From Blastococcus sp. (GTDB lineage Bacteria > Actinomycetota > Actinomycetes > Mycobacteriales > Geodermatophilaceae), in the NCBI GenBank assembly GCA_025465355.1, contig JAODNN010000034.1, positions 1 through 33,989 on the forward strand: a stretch of DNA of 33,989 bases. Direction: 5' to 3'. Within the stretch, counting starts at the first letter, position 1, and every line of letters starts with the position of its first letter. The notes beneath the pieces were generated by a model. The model ran no database searches and was not told the DNA's origin. It saw only the letters and a list, made by a program, of their open reading frames with translations. The translations under genes and the position numbers were made by a program. Below are positions 1 through 7,530 of the stretch, piece by piece.

Positions 1-789
1 GTCTCCCTCGAGGTCGCCCCGGGCCTGGCCCACGACACGGACGCCACGGCCGCCGAGGCCGCGCACCTGTGGTGGCTGGTCGACCGGCCGAACCTGTTCA
101 TCAAGATCCCCGCGACGGCGGCCGGTCTTCCGGCGATCACCACCACGATCGCCCGGGGGATCAGCGTCAACGTCACCTTGATCTTCAGCCTCGAGCGCTA
201 CCGGGCGGTCATGGACGCCTACATGAGCGGCCTCGAGCAGCGGCTGGCGGAGGACCCGGGAGCAAGCCTCGCCGGCATCGAATCGGTCGCCTCGTTCTTC
301 GTGTCCCGGGTGGACACCGAGATCGACAAGCGGCTGGATGCCGCGGGCGCGGACCCCTCGCTCAAGGGCAAGGCGGGCATCGCCAACGCCCGGCTGGCGT
401 ACCAGGCGTACGAGGAGGTCGTCTCCTCCGACCGGTGGCGCGCACTGGCCGCCAAGGGCGCGACCGCGCAGCGGCCGCTGTGGGCCTCGACCGGCGTGAA
501 GAACCCGCAGTACCCGGACACGATGTACGTCAGCGAGCTGATCGCCCCCGACACGGTCAACACCATGCCGGAGAAGACCCTCATGGCCTACGCCGACCAC
601 GGCGAACCGGGCACGCCGATCCAGAAGAGTTATGACGACGCCGCCGCCGTGATGGCGGCGGTGCACGACGCGGGCGTCGACCTCGACGACGTGTTCCGCG
701 TCCTCGAGGAAGAAGGCGTGCAGAAGTTCGTCGACTCCTGGGACGAGCTCACCGAGTCCGTGCGCACCCAACTCGAGGACAAGAAGTGA
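1..789 (+). CDS. tal: Transaldolase, 3' part (5' end outside window)
   Basis: The reading frame is open from base 1 and gives 262 C-terminal residues; actinobacterial transaldolases are about 370 aa, so roughly the first 110 residues lie upstream. Transaldolase moves a dihydroxyacetone unit between sedoheptulose-7-P and glyceraldehyde-3-P in the cytoplasmic non-oxidative pentose-phosphate pathway. The visible part has [13 protein letters not shown] at its start, then NLFIKIPAT, whose lysine (bases 103-105) is the Schiff-base residue of the family, then [16 protein letters not shown]. It lies directly upstream of zwf, opcA and pgl, the usual actinobacterial pentose-phosphate cluster. Its TGA overlaps the GTG of a 16-codon ORF, and a strong hairpin follows at 855-888. 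Identification is secure; only the missing 5' end is uncertain. Confidence 0.96.
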   Translation, partial: VSLEVAPGLAHDTDATAAEAAHLWWLVDRPNLFIKIPATAAGLPAITTTIARGISVNVTLIFSLERYRAVMDAYMSGLEQRLAEDPGASLAGIESVASFFVSRVDTEIDKRLDAAGADPSLKGKAGIANARLAYQAYEEVVSSDRWRALAAKGATAQRPLWASTGVKNPQYPDTMYVSELIAPDTVNTMPEKTLMAYADHGEPGTPIQKSYDDAAAVMAAVHDAGVDLDDVFRVLEEEGVQKFVDSWDELTESVRTQLEDKK

Positions 790-836
790 CCGATCGGGCC
801 GCCGGCCTCGATCAGCTCTGGGACGCACCGGCCTGA
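786..836 (+). other. 16-codon GTG ORF coupled to tal stop (possible pgi remnant or spurious)
   Basis: A GTG at 786 overlaps the tal stop as GTGA and opens 16 codons ending at TGA 834-836; the peptide starts [14 protein letters not shown]. In several relatives pgi lies between tal and zwf, so this could be the start of a lost pgi or a chance ORF. It is too short to identify by homology, and I cannot recognise a Pgi N-terminus in it. Recorded because GTGA overlaps elsewhere in this window mark real genes. Confidence 0.2.
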
Positions 837-854
837 CCAGCCGGCGCACCCCGC

Positions 855-888
855 TCGCCGTCCGGTCCCCCGCCGGGCCGGACGGCGA
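855..888 (+). terminator. Hairpin between tal and zwf
   Basis: Perfect 11-bp inverted repeat: TCGCCGTCCGG at 855-865 pairs with CCGGACGGCGA at 878-888 around a 12-nt loop. There is no T-run, which is common for actinobacterial terminators. It lies 66 nt after the tal stop and 27 nt before zwf, so it may end the tal transcript, or act as an attenuator or processing site in a tal-zwf transcript. Confidence 0.55.
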
Positions 889-915
889 ACCCCCCTCCGA
901 AAATCGAGGACGGAC

Positions 916-2433
916 ATGATTGCCAACCCGTTGCGGGATCCCCGGGACCGGCGGCTCCCCCGGGTCCCCGAGCCGTGCGCCCTCGTGGTCTTCGGCATCA
1001 CCGGCGACCTGGCCCGCAAGAAGCTGCTCCCCGCGGTCTACGACCTGGCCAACCGGGGGCTCCTGCCGACGAACTTCGCGCTGCTGGGCTTCGCCCGGCG
1101 CGACTGGGGTGACGAGGAGTTCGCGGACCTGGCCCGATCGGCCGCGCGGGAGCACGCCCGCACGCCATGGCGGGAGGACGTCTGGGAACGACTCAGCGCG
1201 AACATCCGCTTCGTGCCGGGGTCCTTCGACGACGACAACGCCTTCGACGAGCTGGCCAACGCGCTCGACGAGCTCGAGGGCAGCCATGGCATCGGCGGTA
1301 ACGCGGCGTTCTACCTGTCGATCCCGCCGTCGATGTTCCCGGTGGTGCTCAAGCAGATGCAGCGCACCGGCATGGCCGAGAGCACGCCGGGCCGCTGGCG
1401 GCGGGTGGTGGTGGAGAAGCCCTTCGGCTACGACCTGGCCTCCAGCCGCGAGCTCAACGAGTTGGTCGACTCGGTCTTCAGCGCTGACGACGTCTTCCGC
1501 ATCGACCACTATCTGGGCAAGGAGACCGTCCAGAACCTGATGGCGCTGCGGTTCGCCAACACCCTGTTCGAGCCCATCTGGAACGGTAACCACGTCGACT
1601 CGGTACAGATCACCATGGCCGAGGACGTCGGGATCGGGGGGCGGGCCCAGTTCTACGACAAGACCGGTGCCGCCCGGGACGTGCTCCAGAACCACCTGCT
1701 GCAACTGCTCGCGCTCACCGCGATGGAGGAACCGGTCGAGTTCTCCGCCGACGAGATCCGCACGGAGAAGCTCAAGGTCCTGCGGGCGATCTCGCTCCCC
1801 CATGACCTCAAGACCTTCGCCGTCCGCGGGCAGTACGAACAGGGCTGGCTGGCGGGCGAGCGGGTCATCGGCTACCGGCAGGAGGAAGGGGTGGACCCGA
1901 ACTCCACGACCGAGACCTTCGCCGCCGTGCGGCTGGGCGTGGAGACCCGCCGGTGGGCCGGCGTGCCGTTCTACCTGCGCACCGGCAAGCGCCTGCCCCG
2001 TCGGGTCACCGAGATCGGCCTGATCTTCAAGCGCGCGCCGCACCTGCCCTTCGCCGACACCGACACGGAGGAGCTCGGCAACAACCAGCTCGTGGTGCGG
2101 GTCCAGCCCGACGAAGGGGTGACCCTCAAGTTTGGGTCGAAGGTTCCGGGCAGCGTGATGGAGGTCCGCGACGTGGCGATGGACTTCCTCTACGGAGAGC
2201 AGTTCACCGAGGACAGCCCCGAGGCCTACGAGCGACTGCTGCTCGACGTCCTGCTCGGCGACGCGACGCTCTTCCCCCGCAACGCCGAGGTGGAGGCGTC
2301 CTGGGCGGTCATCGATCCGCTCGAGGAGTTCTGGGCGGGCACCACGCCGTATCCGTACCGAGCCGGCGAGTGGGGCCCCCGCGCGGCCGACGAGATGCTC
2401 GCCGCCGAGGGCCGCCGGTGGCGGCGGCCGTGA
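916..2433 (+). CDS. zwf: Glucose-6-phosphate 1-dehydrogenase
   Basis: Oxidises glucose-6-phosphate to 6-phosphogluconolactone with NADP+ (or a deazaflavin in some actinobacteria), the entry step of the oxidative pentose-phosphate pathway. At 505 aa it is full length. The N-terminal Rossmann domain has the nucleotide loop VVFGITGDLARKK (residues 24-36); VVVEKPFG follows, then the substrate and catalytic motif RIDHYLGKE at residues 195-203 with the catalytic His of the family downstream. The ATG at 916 has GAGGA at 906-910. The product precedes opcA, whose protein is needed for G6PDH assembly or activity in actinobacteria, and pgl, which hydrolyses its product, so the three act in sequence. No odd residues seen. 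F420 versus NADP use cannot be decided from sequence, but the fold is classical Zwf, not Fgd. Confidence 0.98.
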   Translation: MIANPLRDPRDRRLPRVPEPCALVVFGITGDLARKKLLPAVYDLANRGLLPTNFALLGFARRDWGDEEFADLARSAAREHARTPWREDVWERLSANIRFVPGSFDDDNAFDELANALDELEGSHGIGGNAAFYLSIPPSMFPVVLKQMQRTGMAESTPGRWRRVVVEKPFGYDLASSRELNELVDSVFSADDVFRIDHYLGKETVQNLMALRFANTLFEPIWNGNHVDSVQITMAEDVGIGGRAQFYDKTGAARDVLQNHLLQLLALTAMEEPVEFSADEIRTEKLKVLRAISLPHDLKTFAVRGQYEQGWLAGERVIGYRQEEGVDPNSTTETFAAVRLGVETRRWAGVPFYLRTGKRLPRRVTEIGLIFKRAPHLPFADTDTEELGNNQLVVRVQPDEGVTLKFGSKVPGSVMEVRDVAMDFLYGEQFTEDSPEAYERLLLDVLLGDATLFPRNAEVEASWAVIDPLEEFWAGTTPYPYRAGEWGPRAADEMLAAEGRRWRRP

Positions 2434-2509
2434 CCGACATCGGAACTGGTGTCGCCGTGTCGTCGGCCGGCCCGCTCCCCCGCTTCCCGCTCCGAACAGA
2501 GGAGACGTC

Positions 2510-3670
2510 GTGACGACACTCTGGGACACCACCGGCTCCGCCGTCGTCAAGGAGCTGGCCGCCCAGCGCCGCACCGGCGGCGCGGTGCTCTCCGGGGTCG
2601 CGCTCACGTTGATCGTCGTCGCCGACGAGAGCCGGGTCGCCGAGGCCGAGGAGGCGGCGACGCACGCCGCCGAGGAGCACCCGTGCCGGTTGCTCGTCGT
2701 GGTGCGGCGGCAGATCGACGCTCCGGTCCCCCGCCTGGACGCCGAGGTGCTCATCGGCGGGCGGCTCGGCCCCGGCGAGGCCGTGGTGATGCGCATGTAC
2801 GGCCGACTCGCGCTGCACGCCGAGTCCGTGGTGCTGCCGCTGCTCGCCGCGGACGCTCCGGTCGTGGCCTGGTGGCACGCGGCACCCCCGGAGAAGCTGG
2901 CCACCGACGCGCTGGCCATCCTGGCCGAGCGGCGCGTCACCGACAGCTCGATCGCCGTGCACCCGGTCGATGCCCTCCGCCTGCGTGCCCAGGACTACGC
3001 GCCCGGCGACACGGATCTGACCTGGACGCGCACGACGAAGTGGCGGTCCACGCTGGCCTCGACGCTGGATTCCGTTTCCGGCCGGCGCGGAGACCCGGTG
3101 CGCGTAGTAGGCGGCCGGCTCGAGGGCGACCCCCACAACGCGACGGCGCAGCTGCTGGCCGGCTGGCTCTCGTCGCGGTGCGGGTGCCGGATCCAGCTCA
3201 CGGAGACCACGCGCTCGGTCGGGCCGAGCGGCGTGCACACCGTCGTGCTGCAACTGGACCAGAACGAAGAGGTGCGGATCGTGGCCGACCACCGCGGTGC
3301 CGTCATCTCCCAGCCCAACCGGCCCGACGCCGTGGTCGCGGTGCCCGACCGCGTCCTGGGCGACCTGCTCAGCGAGGAGTTGCGCCGGCTCGACCCCGAC
3401 GAGCCCTACAGCGACTCGCTGGAGGCAGCGACCGGGATGACCGGGCTGTCGGATCGCCCCGCCGAGCGCGAGTACGTCTGGTACGACCCCGCCGAGCCGG
3501 ATCAGAGCGGCCCGCCGAAGCGCGAGCCCGCGGACGGCAGGGTGGCCGCCGACAAGACCGCGCAGAAGAAGGCCGCCGCCAAGGCCGCTCCCGCCGCGAC
3601 GTCGGCGAGTGAAGAAGCCGACGAGCCCGCCGAACCGGCTCCCCGCGGGCGTCGGTCGGGCCGGTCGTGA
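2510..3670 (+). CDS. opcA: Glucose-6-phosphate dehydrogenase assembly protein OpcA
   Basis: 386 aa, GTG start at 2510 with AGAGGAG just upstream; it starts 76 nt after zwf. OpcA is an actinobacteria-specific partner that assembles or allosterically activates Zwf. The N-terminus MTTLWDTTGSAVVKELAAQR and the central VVAWWHAAPPEKLATDALA segment are typical of the family. The last 55 or so residues (from about 330) are a low-complexity Lys/Ala/Glu/Arg tail that is probably disordered. The stop overlaps the pgl start by 4 nt (GTGA), so the two are translationally coupled. Catalytic residues are not known for this family and none are claimed. Confidence 0.95.
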   Translation: MTTLWDTTGSAVVKELAAQRRTGGAVLSGVALTLIVVADESRVAEAEEAATHAAEEHPCRLLVVVRRQIDAPVPRLDAEVLIGGRLGPGEAVVMRMYGRLALHAESVVLPLLAADAPVVAWWHAAPPEKLATDALAILAERRVTDSSIAVHPVDALRLRAQDYAPGDTDLTWTRTTKWRSTLASTLDSVSGRRGDPVRVVGGRLEGDPHNATAQLLAGWLSSRCGCRIQLTETTRSVGPSGVHTVVLQLDQNEEVRIVADHRGAVISQPNRPDAVVAVPDRVLGDLLSEELRRLDPDEPYSDSLEAATGMTGLSDRPAEREYVWYDPAEPDQSGPPKREPADGRVAADKTAQKKAAAKAAPAATSASEEADEPAEPAPRGRRSGRS

Positions 3671-4452
3671 CCGGACGGGCCCTCGATCCACCGACGCCGG
3701 ACGTCGTCGTCGAGCCGGACGCCGAGCGACTGGCCCGCGCGGTCGCCGAGGCGTTCGTGGCCCGGGTCGCGGCCGCCCAGGCGGTGCACGGCACGGCGTC
3801 GGTCGTGCTCACCGGTGGAGGGATCGGCATCGCCGTCCTCGAACAGGTGGCCGCGCTGGCCGCCGATCCGCCGCGTGAGCGGGTGGACTGGACCGCGGTG
3901 GACGTCTGGTGGGGTGACGAACGCTTCGTCCCAGCGGACGACGACGAGCGCAATGAGAAGGCAGCGCGCCGGGTGCTGCTCGACCCGGTCGGCGTGCCGG
4001 CGGAGCGGGTGCACGCCATGCCGCCGTCGGACGGGGAGTTCCGGGAGCCGGAGGATGCAGCTGCCTGGTACGCCGGGCAGCTCGCCGCGGCGTCCCCCGA
4101 CGGAACGTCGCTCCCCCGGTTCGACGTCCTGCTGCTGGGGATGGGGCCGGAGGGGCACGTCGCCTCGATCTTTCCGCGGTCGCCGGCGGTACATGACCCC
4201 CGGCCGGCGTTCGCCGTTCGCGACTGCCCCAAGCCGCCGCCGATACGGGTGAGCCTGGGCTTCTCCGCCATCAATTCCGCCGAGGAGGTGTGGCTGCTCG
4301 TCGCCGGCGCCGCCAAGGCGTCCGCCGTCGCGCAGGCGCTGGCCGGCGCCGATCCCGACGAGCTCCCGGCGGCCGGTGTGCACGGCACCCGGGCCACGCG
4401 GTGGCTGCTGGACACGGCCGCCGCGGGCGAGCTACCGGGTCGCGCAGCCTGA
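3667..4452 (+). CDS. pgl: 6-phosphogluconolactonase (DevB type)
   Basis: Hydrolyses 6-phosphogluconolactone made by Zwf to 6-phosphogluconate. The 261-aa protein is the usual length. Family motifs are TGGG near residues 52-55, VDVWWGDERFVPADD at 78-92 and LLGMGPEGHVASIFP around residues 156-170, with His164 at the family's active-site position. The GTG start at 3667 overlaps the opcA stop (GTGA). It ends a tight zwf-opcA-pgl unit, and a hairpin with a short T-run begins at its stop codon, suggesting the main transcript ends here. Confident. Confidence 0.96.
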   Translation: MTGRALDPPTPDVVVEPDAERLARAVAEAFVARVAAAQAVHGTASVVLTGGGIGIAVLEQVAALAADPPRERVDWTAVDVWWGDERFVPADDDERNEKAARRVLLDPVGVPAERVHAMPPSDGEFREPEDAAAWYAGQLAAASPDGTSLPRFDVLLLGMGPEGHVASIFPRSPAVHDPRPAFAVRDCPKPPPIRVSLGFSAINSAEEVWLLVAGAAKASAVAQALAGADPDELPAAGVHGTRATRWLLDTAAAGELPGRAA

Positions 4453-4470
4453 GGGGACTTCTGCCCCTTT
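4451..4470 (+). terminator. Terminator-like hairpin after pgl
   Basis: AGGGG at 4452-4456 pairs with CCCCT at 4464-4468 around a 7-nt loop, with a possible G-T pair added outside, followed by T residues (4468-4470). It overlaps the pgl stop codon. This is one of few sites in the window with both a stem and a T-run, but the stem is short. Confidence 0.45.
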
Positions 4471-4596
4471 CCCCTGAACCGAGGGACGGGACTGTATCTG
4501 CGGCGGCCGCCGGCGCCTCTTCTGAGGTCGAGCGCCAGCGGGCCGTCCGCGTGCCAGCTGGAGTAACGGGCTACCGATTCCGGCAGGAGACCTCCG

Positions 4597-4818
4597 ATGA
4601 GCACGCTTTACGACACCCCGGTGATTCCCGCGCCCCGCACGGCGGACGAGGTCACCGCTCCCGTGCCCGCTCCGAAGCCGATTCTCCCCGTCGGGGAGTT
4701 CCCGTGGCCCGAACCGTGGCACTTCTCCCGCGCCGCCCGCCCCCGTTCGGAGTTCTGGGACGTGACGACGGCCAGCTGGCACTCGCGCGGTCCGTACCCT
4801 GAGCCTCGAGTGGACTGA
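4597..4818 (+). CDS. Small Trp/Pro-rich protein of unknown function
   Basis: 73 aa, ATG at 4597 with CAGGAGA about 8 nt upstream. I do not recognise a family. The first half is Pro/Ala/Val-rich and probably unstructured; the second half contains PVGEFPWPEPWHFSRAARP and SEFWDVTTASWHSRGPYPEP, with four Trp in about 35 residues, which looks like a short conserved tail or binding motif. Third codon positions are mostly G or C, as in neighbouring real genes. No signal peptide or membrane segment. It follows pgl by 144 nt across a probable terminator and is convergent with rbpA, with only 12 nt between the two stop codons. It is more likely real than chance because of the Shine-Dalgarno site and codon use. 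Confidence 0.5.
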   Translation: MSTLYDTPVIPAPRTADEVTAPVPAPKPILPVGEFPWPEPWHFSRAARPRSEFWDVTTASWHSRGPYPEPRVD

Positions 4819-4830
4819 GCTGCCCCGGGG

Positions 4831-5172
4831 TCAGGCCCCGCGGCGCCGGTGCAACCGGGTGAGTGCCTCCTCGAGCAGCGCATCGCCGTCGGCGTCGCTG
4901 CGCCGCTCGCGCACGTAGGCGAGGTGGGTCTTGTACGGCTCCGTGCGCGGCGCCGGCGGCGGGTTCTGCTGGTCCTGGCCGGCGGGCAGTCCACACCGCG
5001 GGCAGTCCCACAACTCCGGCACGTCCGCCTCCGAGGCGAAGGCCACCCGGGTGTCGTGCCCGTTGGCACACCAGAAAGGAATGCGGCGCCGCGGGGCGGC
5101 CTCACCGCGCTCCGCCTCACCGATCGGACCTGCACCGACCCGGGTGCCCCGGATTGCATTACCACCAGCCAC
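4831..5172 (-). CDS. rbpA: RbpA-family RNA polymerase-binding protein
   Basis: 113 aa from a GTG at 5172, which has AGGGGG seven bases upstream; this start gives the family N-terminus VAGGNAIRGTRVGAGP. The open frame continues further upstream, but without family similarity. RbpA binds RNA polymerase and the principal sigma factor and stabilises the open complex. Visible parts are a zinc-ribbon core CxxxH (FWCANGH) with CPRCG about 25 residues later, the same C/H/C/C layout as Streptomyces RbpA, then a proline/arginine linker and the sigma-interaction helices TEPYKTHLAYVRERRSDAD followed by ALLEEALTRLHRRR. secG lies upstream, but a 7-bp hairpin lies between and a candidate promoter follows, so it is probably transcribed separately. 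It may be a paralogue of a canonical RbpA elsewhere on the chromosome. Confidence 0.85.
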   Translation of the reverse strand: MAGGNAIRGTRVGAGPIGEAERGEAAPRRRIPFWCANGHDTRVAFASEADVPELWDCPRCGLPAGQDQQNPPPAPRTEPYKTHLAYVRERRSDADGDALLEEALTRLHRRRGA

Positions 5173-5227
5173 GAGCGCGCCCCCTGCATGTCCGTCCCGG
5201 TCGTGCGGCAGATGAGGCCGCGACGGC

Positions 5228-5259
5228 AGTCTAGGGCCTGGAGCAGCGATTTCCGTCAC
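5228..5259 (-). promoter_or_regulatory. Candidate rbpA promoter
   Basis: On the - strand a TAGACT -10 hexamer (5233 to 5228) lies about 56 nt before the rbpA GTG, with GTGACG (5259 to 5254) upstream. The 20-nt spacing is longer than the usual 17-18, so only the -10 is well supported. Its place just after the secG hairpin fits an independent rbpA transcript. Confidence 0.35.
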
Positions 5260-5284
5260 GATTACGCACAGATTCACGCCTGGT

Positions 5285-5301
5285 TCCCGCTCGAAGCGGG
5301 A
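5285..5301 (-). terminator. Hairpin just after secG
   Basis: Perfect inverted repeat TCCCGCT (5285-5291) / AGCGGGA (5295-5301) with a 3-nt loop (on the - strand TTCG sits at the tip). It starts 4 nt after the secG stop codon, the expected place for the end of the gap-to-secG transcript. No T-run. Confidence 0.55.
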
Positions 5302-5305
5302 CTGC

Positions 5306-5542
5306 TCACTTCAGCTTGGTGAGGATCCCGATCCCGACGATGCAGACCGACCAGATCACCGCGCAGAACACGGTCAGCCGGTTCAGGTTCTTCTCCACGA
5401 CCGACGAACCGGCAAGGGACGACGACACGGCGCCCCCGAACATGGAGGACAGACCGCCGCCCTTGCCCCGGTGCAGCAGGATCAGCACCACGAGGAGCGC
5501 GCTGGTGAGCACCAGCACGATGTTGAGGACCAGCTCGATCAT
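5306..5542 (-). CDS. secG: Preprotein translocase subunit SecG
   Basis: 78 aa, a small inner-membrane subunit of the SecYEG channel that assists protein export. Two hydrophobic helices are visible: LVLNIVLVLTSALLVVLILLH near the N-terminus and LTVFCAVIWSVCIVGIGIL near the C-terminus, joined by the conserved RGKGGGLSSMFGG loop. The ATG at 5542 is preferred to the GTG at 5545 because AGGAG is then 5 nt upstream rather than 2 nt. Placement downstream of gap-pgk-tpiA is standard in actinobacteria; here a lipoprotein gene intervenes. A TAGGCT hexamer at 5598-5593 could be an internal promoter but lacks a matching -35. Confidence 0.95.
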   Translation of the reverse strand: MIELVLNIVLVLTSALLVVLILLHRGKGGGLSSMFGGAVSSSLAGSSVVEKNLNRLTVFCAVIWSVCIVGIGILTKLK

Positions 5543-5687
5543 CACTTCTCCTGCATCGGGTGGCGCGGCGACGCACGCCGAGTGTCAGGACGAGCCTAAC
5601 CGAAGGTCAGCAGACCATGCTGTCGGTCCGCTCCGAGCCCGGTCCAGTCGTCGTCGGCCGGCGCTCGCTCCGATGCTCCCGCGGCTG

Positions 5688-7478
5688 TCAGGCGACCCCG
5701 GCGGTGGCGAGGTCGTAGCCACTGTAGGGCTGCATCACCAGCCCGTTGCGGAGCCGCTCGCCGGCGACCAGCTGGACCCGGGTCTCGGCCAGCGGCAGAT
5801 AGGCCCAGGTCTTGCGGGCAGCCTCGGCCACGTTCCGCCACTTGGCCCGGGCGGTGTCGGCATCGGTGGCCGCGCGCGCCTTGTCGATCAGCGCGTTGAT
5901 GTCTCGGTCGTTCAGCCGTGCGTAGTTCGTGTTGCCGACGGGCCGGATGTTCCGCCCGTCGACCAGCGGCCCCAGGAAGGACCCGGGCGTCGGGAAGTCC
6001 GCCGTCCAGGTAGTGACCACGATCCCGTAGCCGTGGGCCACCACGTTCGCGGGGTTGCCGACGTCGGTCGCGTAGAAGGTGGTGGCGTCCAGGGGCTGCA
6101 CCCTGACCTTGATCCCGACCTTGCCGAGCTGACCGGCGATCCCGCGGGCGAGGTCGACGCTGGCCGGCGCGTCGGCGACGGCGAGCACGGTGGAGAAGCC
6201 ATCGGGCCGGCCACACGCCTTCAGATTCGCCCGCGCGGCCGCGAGGTCGGGCTGCGGGTCGGGCTCCGCGGGGCCACCACGCAATCCGCGGGGCCACAGC
6301 TGCGAGCTGCGCACCGCACCGGACGCACCGCCGAGCTGGCGTTGCAACGCCCGCCGGTCGAGCACGGACGCGACCGCTGCCCGGCAGCGGGCGTTGTTCA
6401 TCGGCGCGACGTTCGTCGGGAGCGCGATCATCCGGACGGCGCCGGTCGTGACGTCGTCGATCCGCTCGCGGAGGGGATCGGACTGGTCCCCGAGTCGCGC
6501 GGTGGTGGGGGTCTGCACCCCGGTGCCGGAGATGTCGATGTCCGCCGAGCCGGCAAGCACCGCCTGGTCGCGTTCCAGCCCGGACAGCCCGGTGCGGACG
6601 ACGATGTGGTCGGGCAGCGCGGTCCGGACCTTGTCCGTCGCCGGATCCCACTGCTTGTTGCGGTCGAGCACGATCCCCGCGACGGGATCCACCGACGTGA
6701 TCGCGTACGGCCCGGAGGAGACCGGGTCACGCCCGTACTTCCCACCGGTGTCCGAGGCGACCGGCACCGGGCTGCTCGACGGCAGCGCCATCACGAACGG
6801 CAGGTCCGGGCGCGGCGAGCGCAGCTTGAACACGATCGTGAGGTCGTCGGGGGTCTGGATCGTGCTCAGCCCGAGCTTGTCCTTCGCCGGGTCCCGATAC
6901 GGCCCGGCGTACGGGTTCGCGGGATCGTCGAGCAGGTCCACGACGTAGGTAGGGCCACCGACGACGACGTCGGAGGCGAAGGACCGCTCGATGCCGTACT
7001 TCACGTCCCGCGACGTGATCGGCTTGCCGTTCTCGAAGCGCAGGCCCTTGCGGAGGGTGAAGGTCCAGGTGCGCCCGTCCTTGGAGGGCCTGCCCAGGTC
7101 GGTCGCGAGGTCCGGGACGAGCTCGCCGGTCCGGCCCGGCGCCGTCGCGTAGGTGACCAGGGTGCGGGTGTAGAGCCGCATCAGGTTCCACACACCGGGC
7201 AGGTAGGAGCGCTGCGGATCGAGGTTGTCGATCTCGGCGGACACCACCCGCAGCGTGCCACCGCGTGTCCCGGACGGCGCCCGGACACCGGTGACCCCGG
7301 CGTCGGCCCCGCCGCCCAGGACGGGGACGTCGGCCCCGCCGCCGGACCCGCCACCGCAGCTGACCGCCAGAACCACCACCAGGACGACGATCGCTGCGGC
7401 CGCGACGATCCGACGGCGGGGCCAGTCCCGCGCCCACGCGGGTAGCCGGCCCGTCAACCGCTCGAGGGTCTTCTCCAC
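5688..7478 (-). CDS. ABC transporter solute-binding lipoprotein, family 5 (peptide/nickel type)
   Basis: 596 aa. Residues 1-23 are positively charged, then a hydrophobic segment IVAAAAIVVLVVVLAVS leads to Cys41, a probable lipidation site, although Ala at -3 is less usual than Leu. The mature part begins GGTLRVVSAEIDNLDPQRSY and contains GRTWTFTLRKGLRFENGKPITSRDVKYG and VSSGPYAITSV, signatures of extracytoplasmic SBP family 5 (DppA/OppA). It should sit on the outer face of the membrane and deliver peptides or similar solutes. No permease or ATPase gene lies beside it, so the partner transporter is elsewhere or it has another role. It lies in the glycolytic operon between tpiA (48 nt) and secG. 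The start is GTG at 7478 with GGAG at a 9-nt spacing. Confidence 0.9.
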   Translation of the reverse strand: MEKTLERLTGRLPAWARDWPRRRIVAAAAIVVLVVVLAVSCGGGSGGGADVPVLGGGADAGVTGVRAPSGTRGGTLRVVSAEIDNLDPQRSYLPGVWNLMRLYTRTLVTYATAPGRTGELVPDLATDLGRPSKDGRTWTFTLRKGLRFENGKPITSRDVKYGIERSFASDVVVGGPTYVVDLLDDPANPYAGPYRDPAKDKLGLSTIQTPDDLTIVFKLRSPRPDLPFVMALPSSSPVPVASDTGGKYGRDPVSSGPYAITSVDPVAGIVLDRNKQWDPATDKVRTALPDHIVVRTGLSGLERDQAVLAGSADIDISGTGVQTPTTARLGDQSDPLRERIDDVTTGAVRMIALPTNVAPMNNARCRAAVASVLDRRALQRQLGGASGAVRSSQLWPRGLRGGPAEPDPQPDLAAARANLKACGRPDGFSTVLAVADAPASVDLARGIAGQLGKVGIKVRVQPLDATTFYATDVGNPANVVAHGYGIVVTTWTADFPTPGSFLGPLVDGRNIRPVGNTNYARLNDRDINALIDKARAATDADTARAKWRNVAEAARKTWAYLPLAETRVQLVAGERLRNGLVMQPYSGYDLATAGVA

Positions 7479-7510
7479 TGCCTGCTGCTCCGCCTCTACC
7501 CAGGTGCGGC

Positions 7511-7530
7511 CGGCGGTCAGCGGCGGTCAG
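7511..7530 (+). repeat. 10-bp tandem duplication at tpiA stop
   Basis: CGGCGGTCAG is present twice head to tail (7511-7520, 7521-7530). On the - strand the second unit contains the tpiA TGA and the first a spare TGA. It looks like a small slippage duplication with no evident function. Confidence 0.6.

Noticed and set aside
5316-7445. A 709-codon + strand frame opposite the solute-binding protein and secG
   Set aside because: The - strand genes have clear family motifs; the + frame is Arg/Gly/Asp-rich with no domain.
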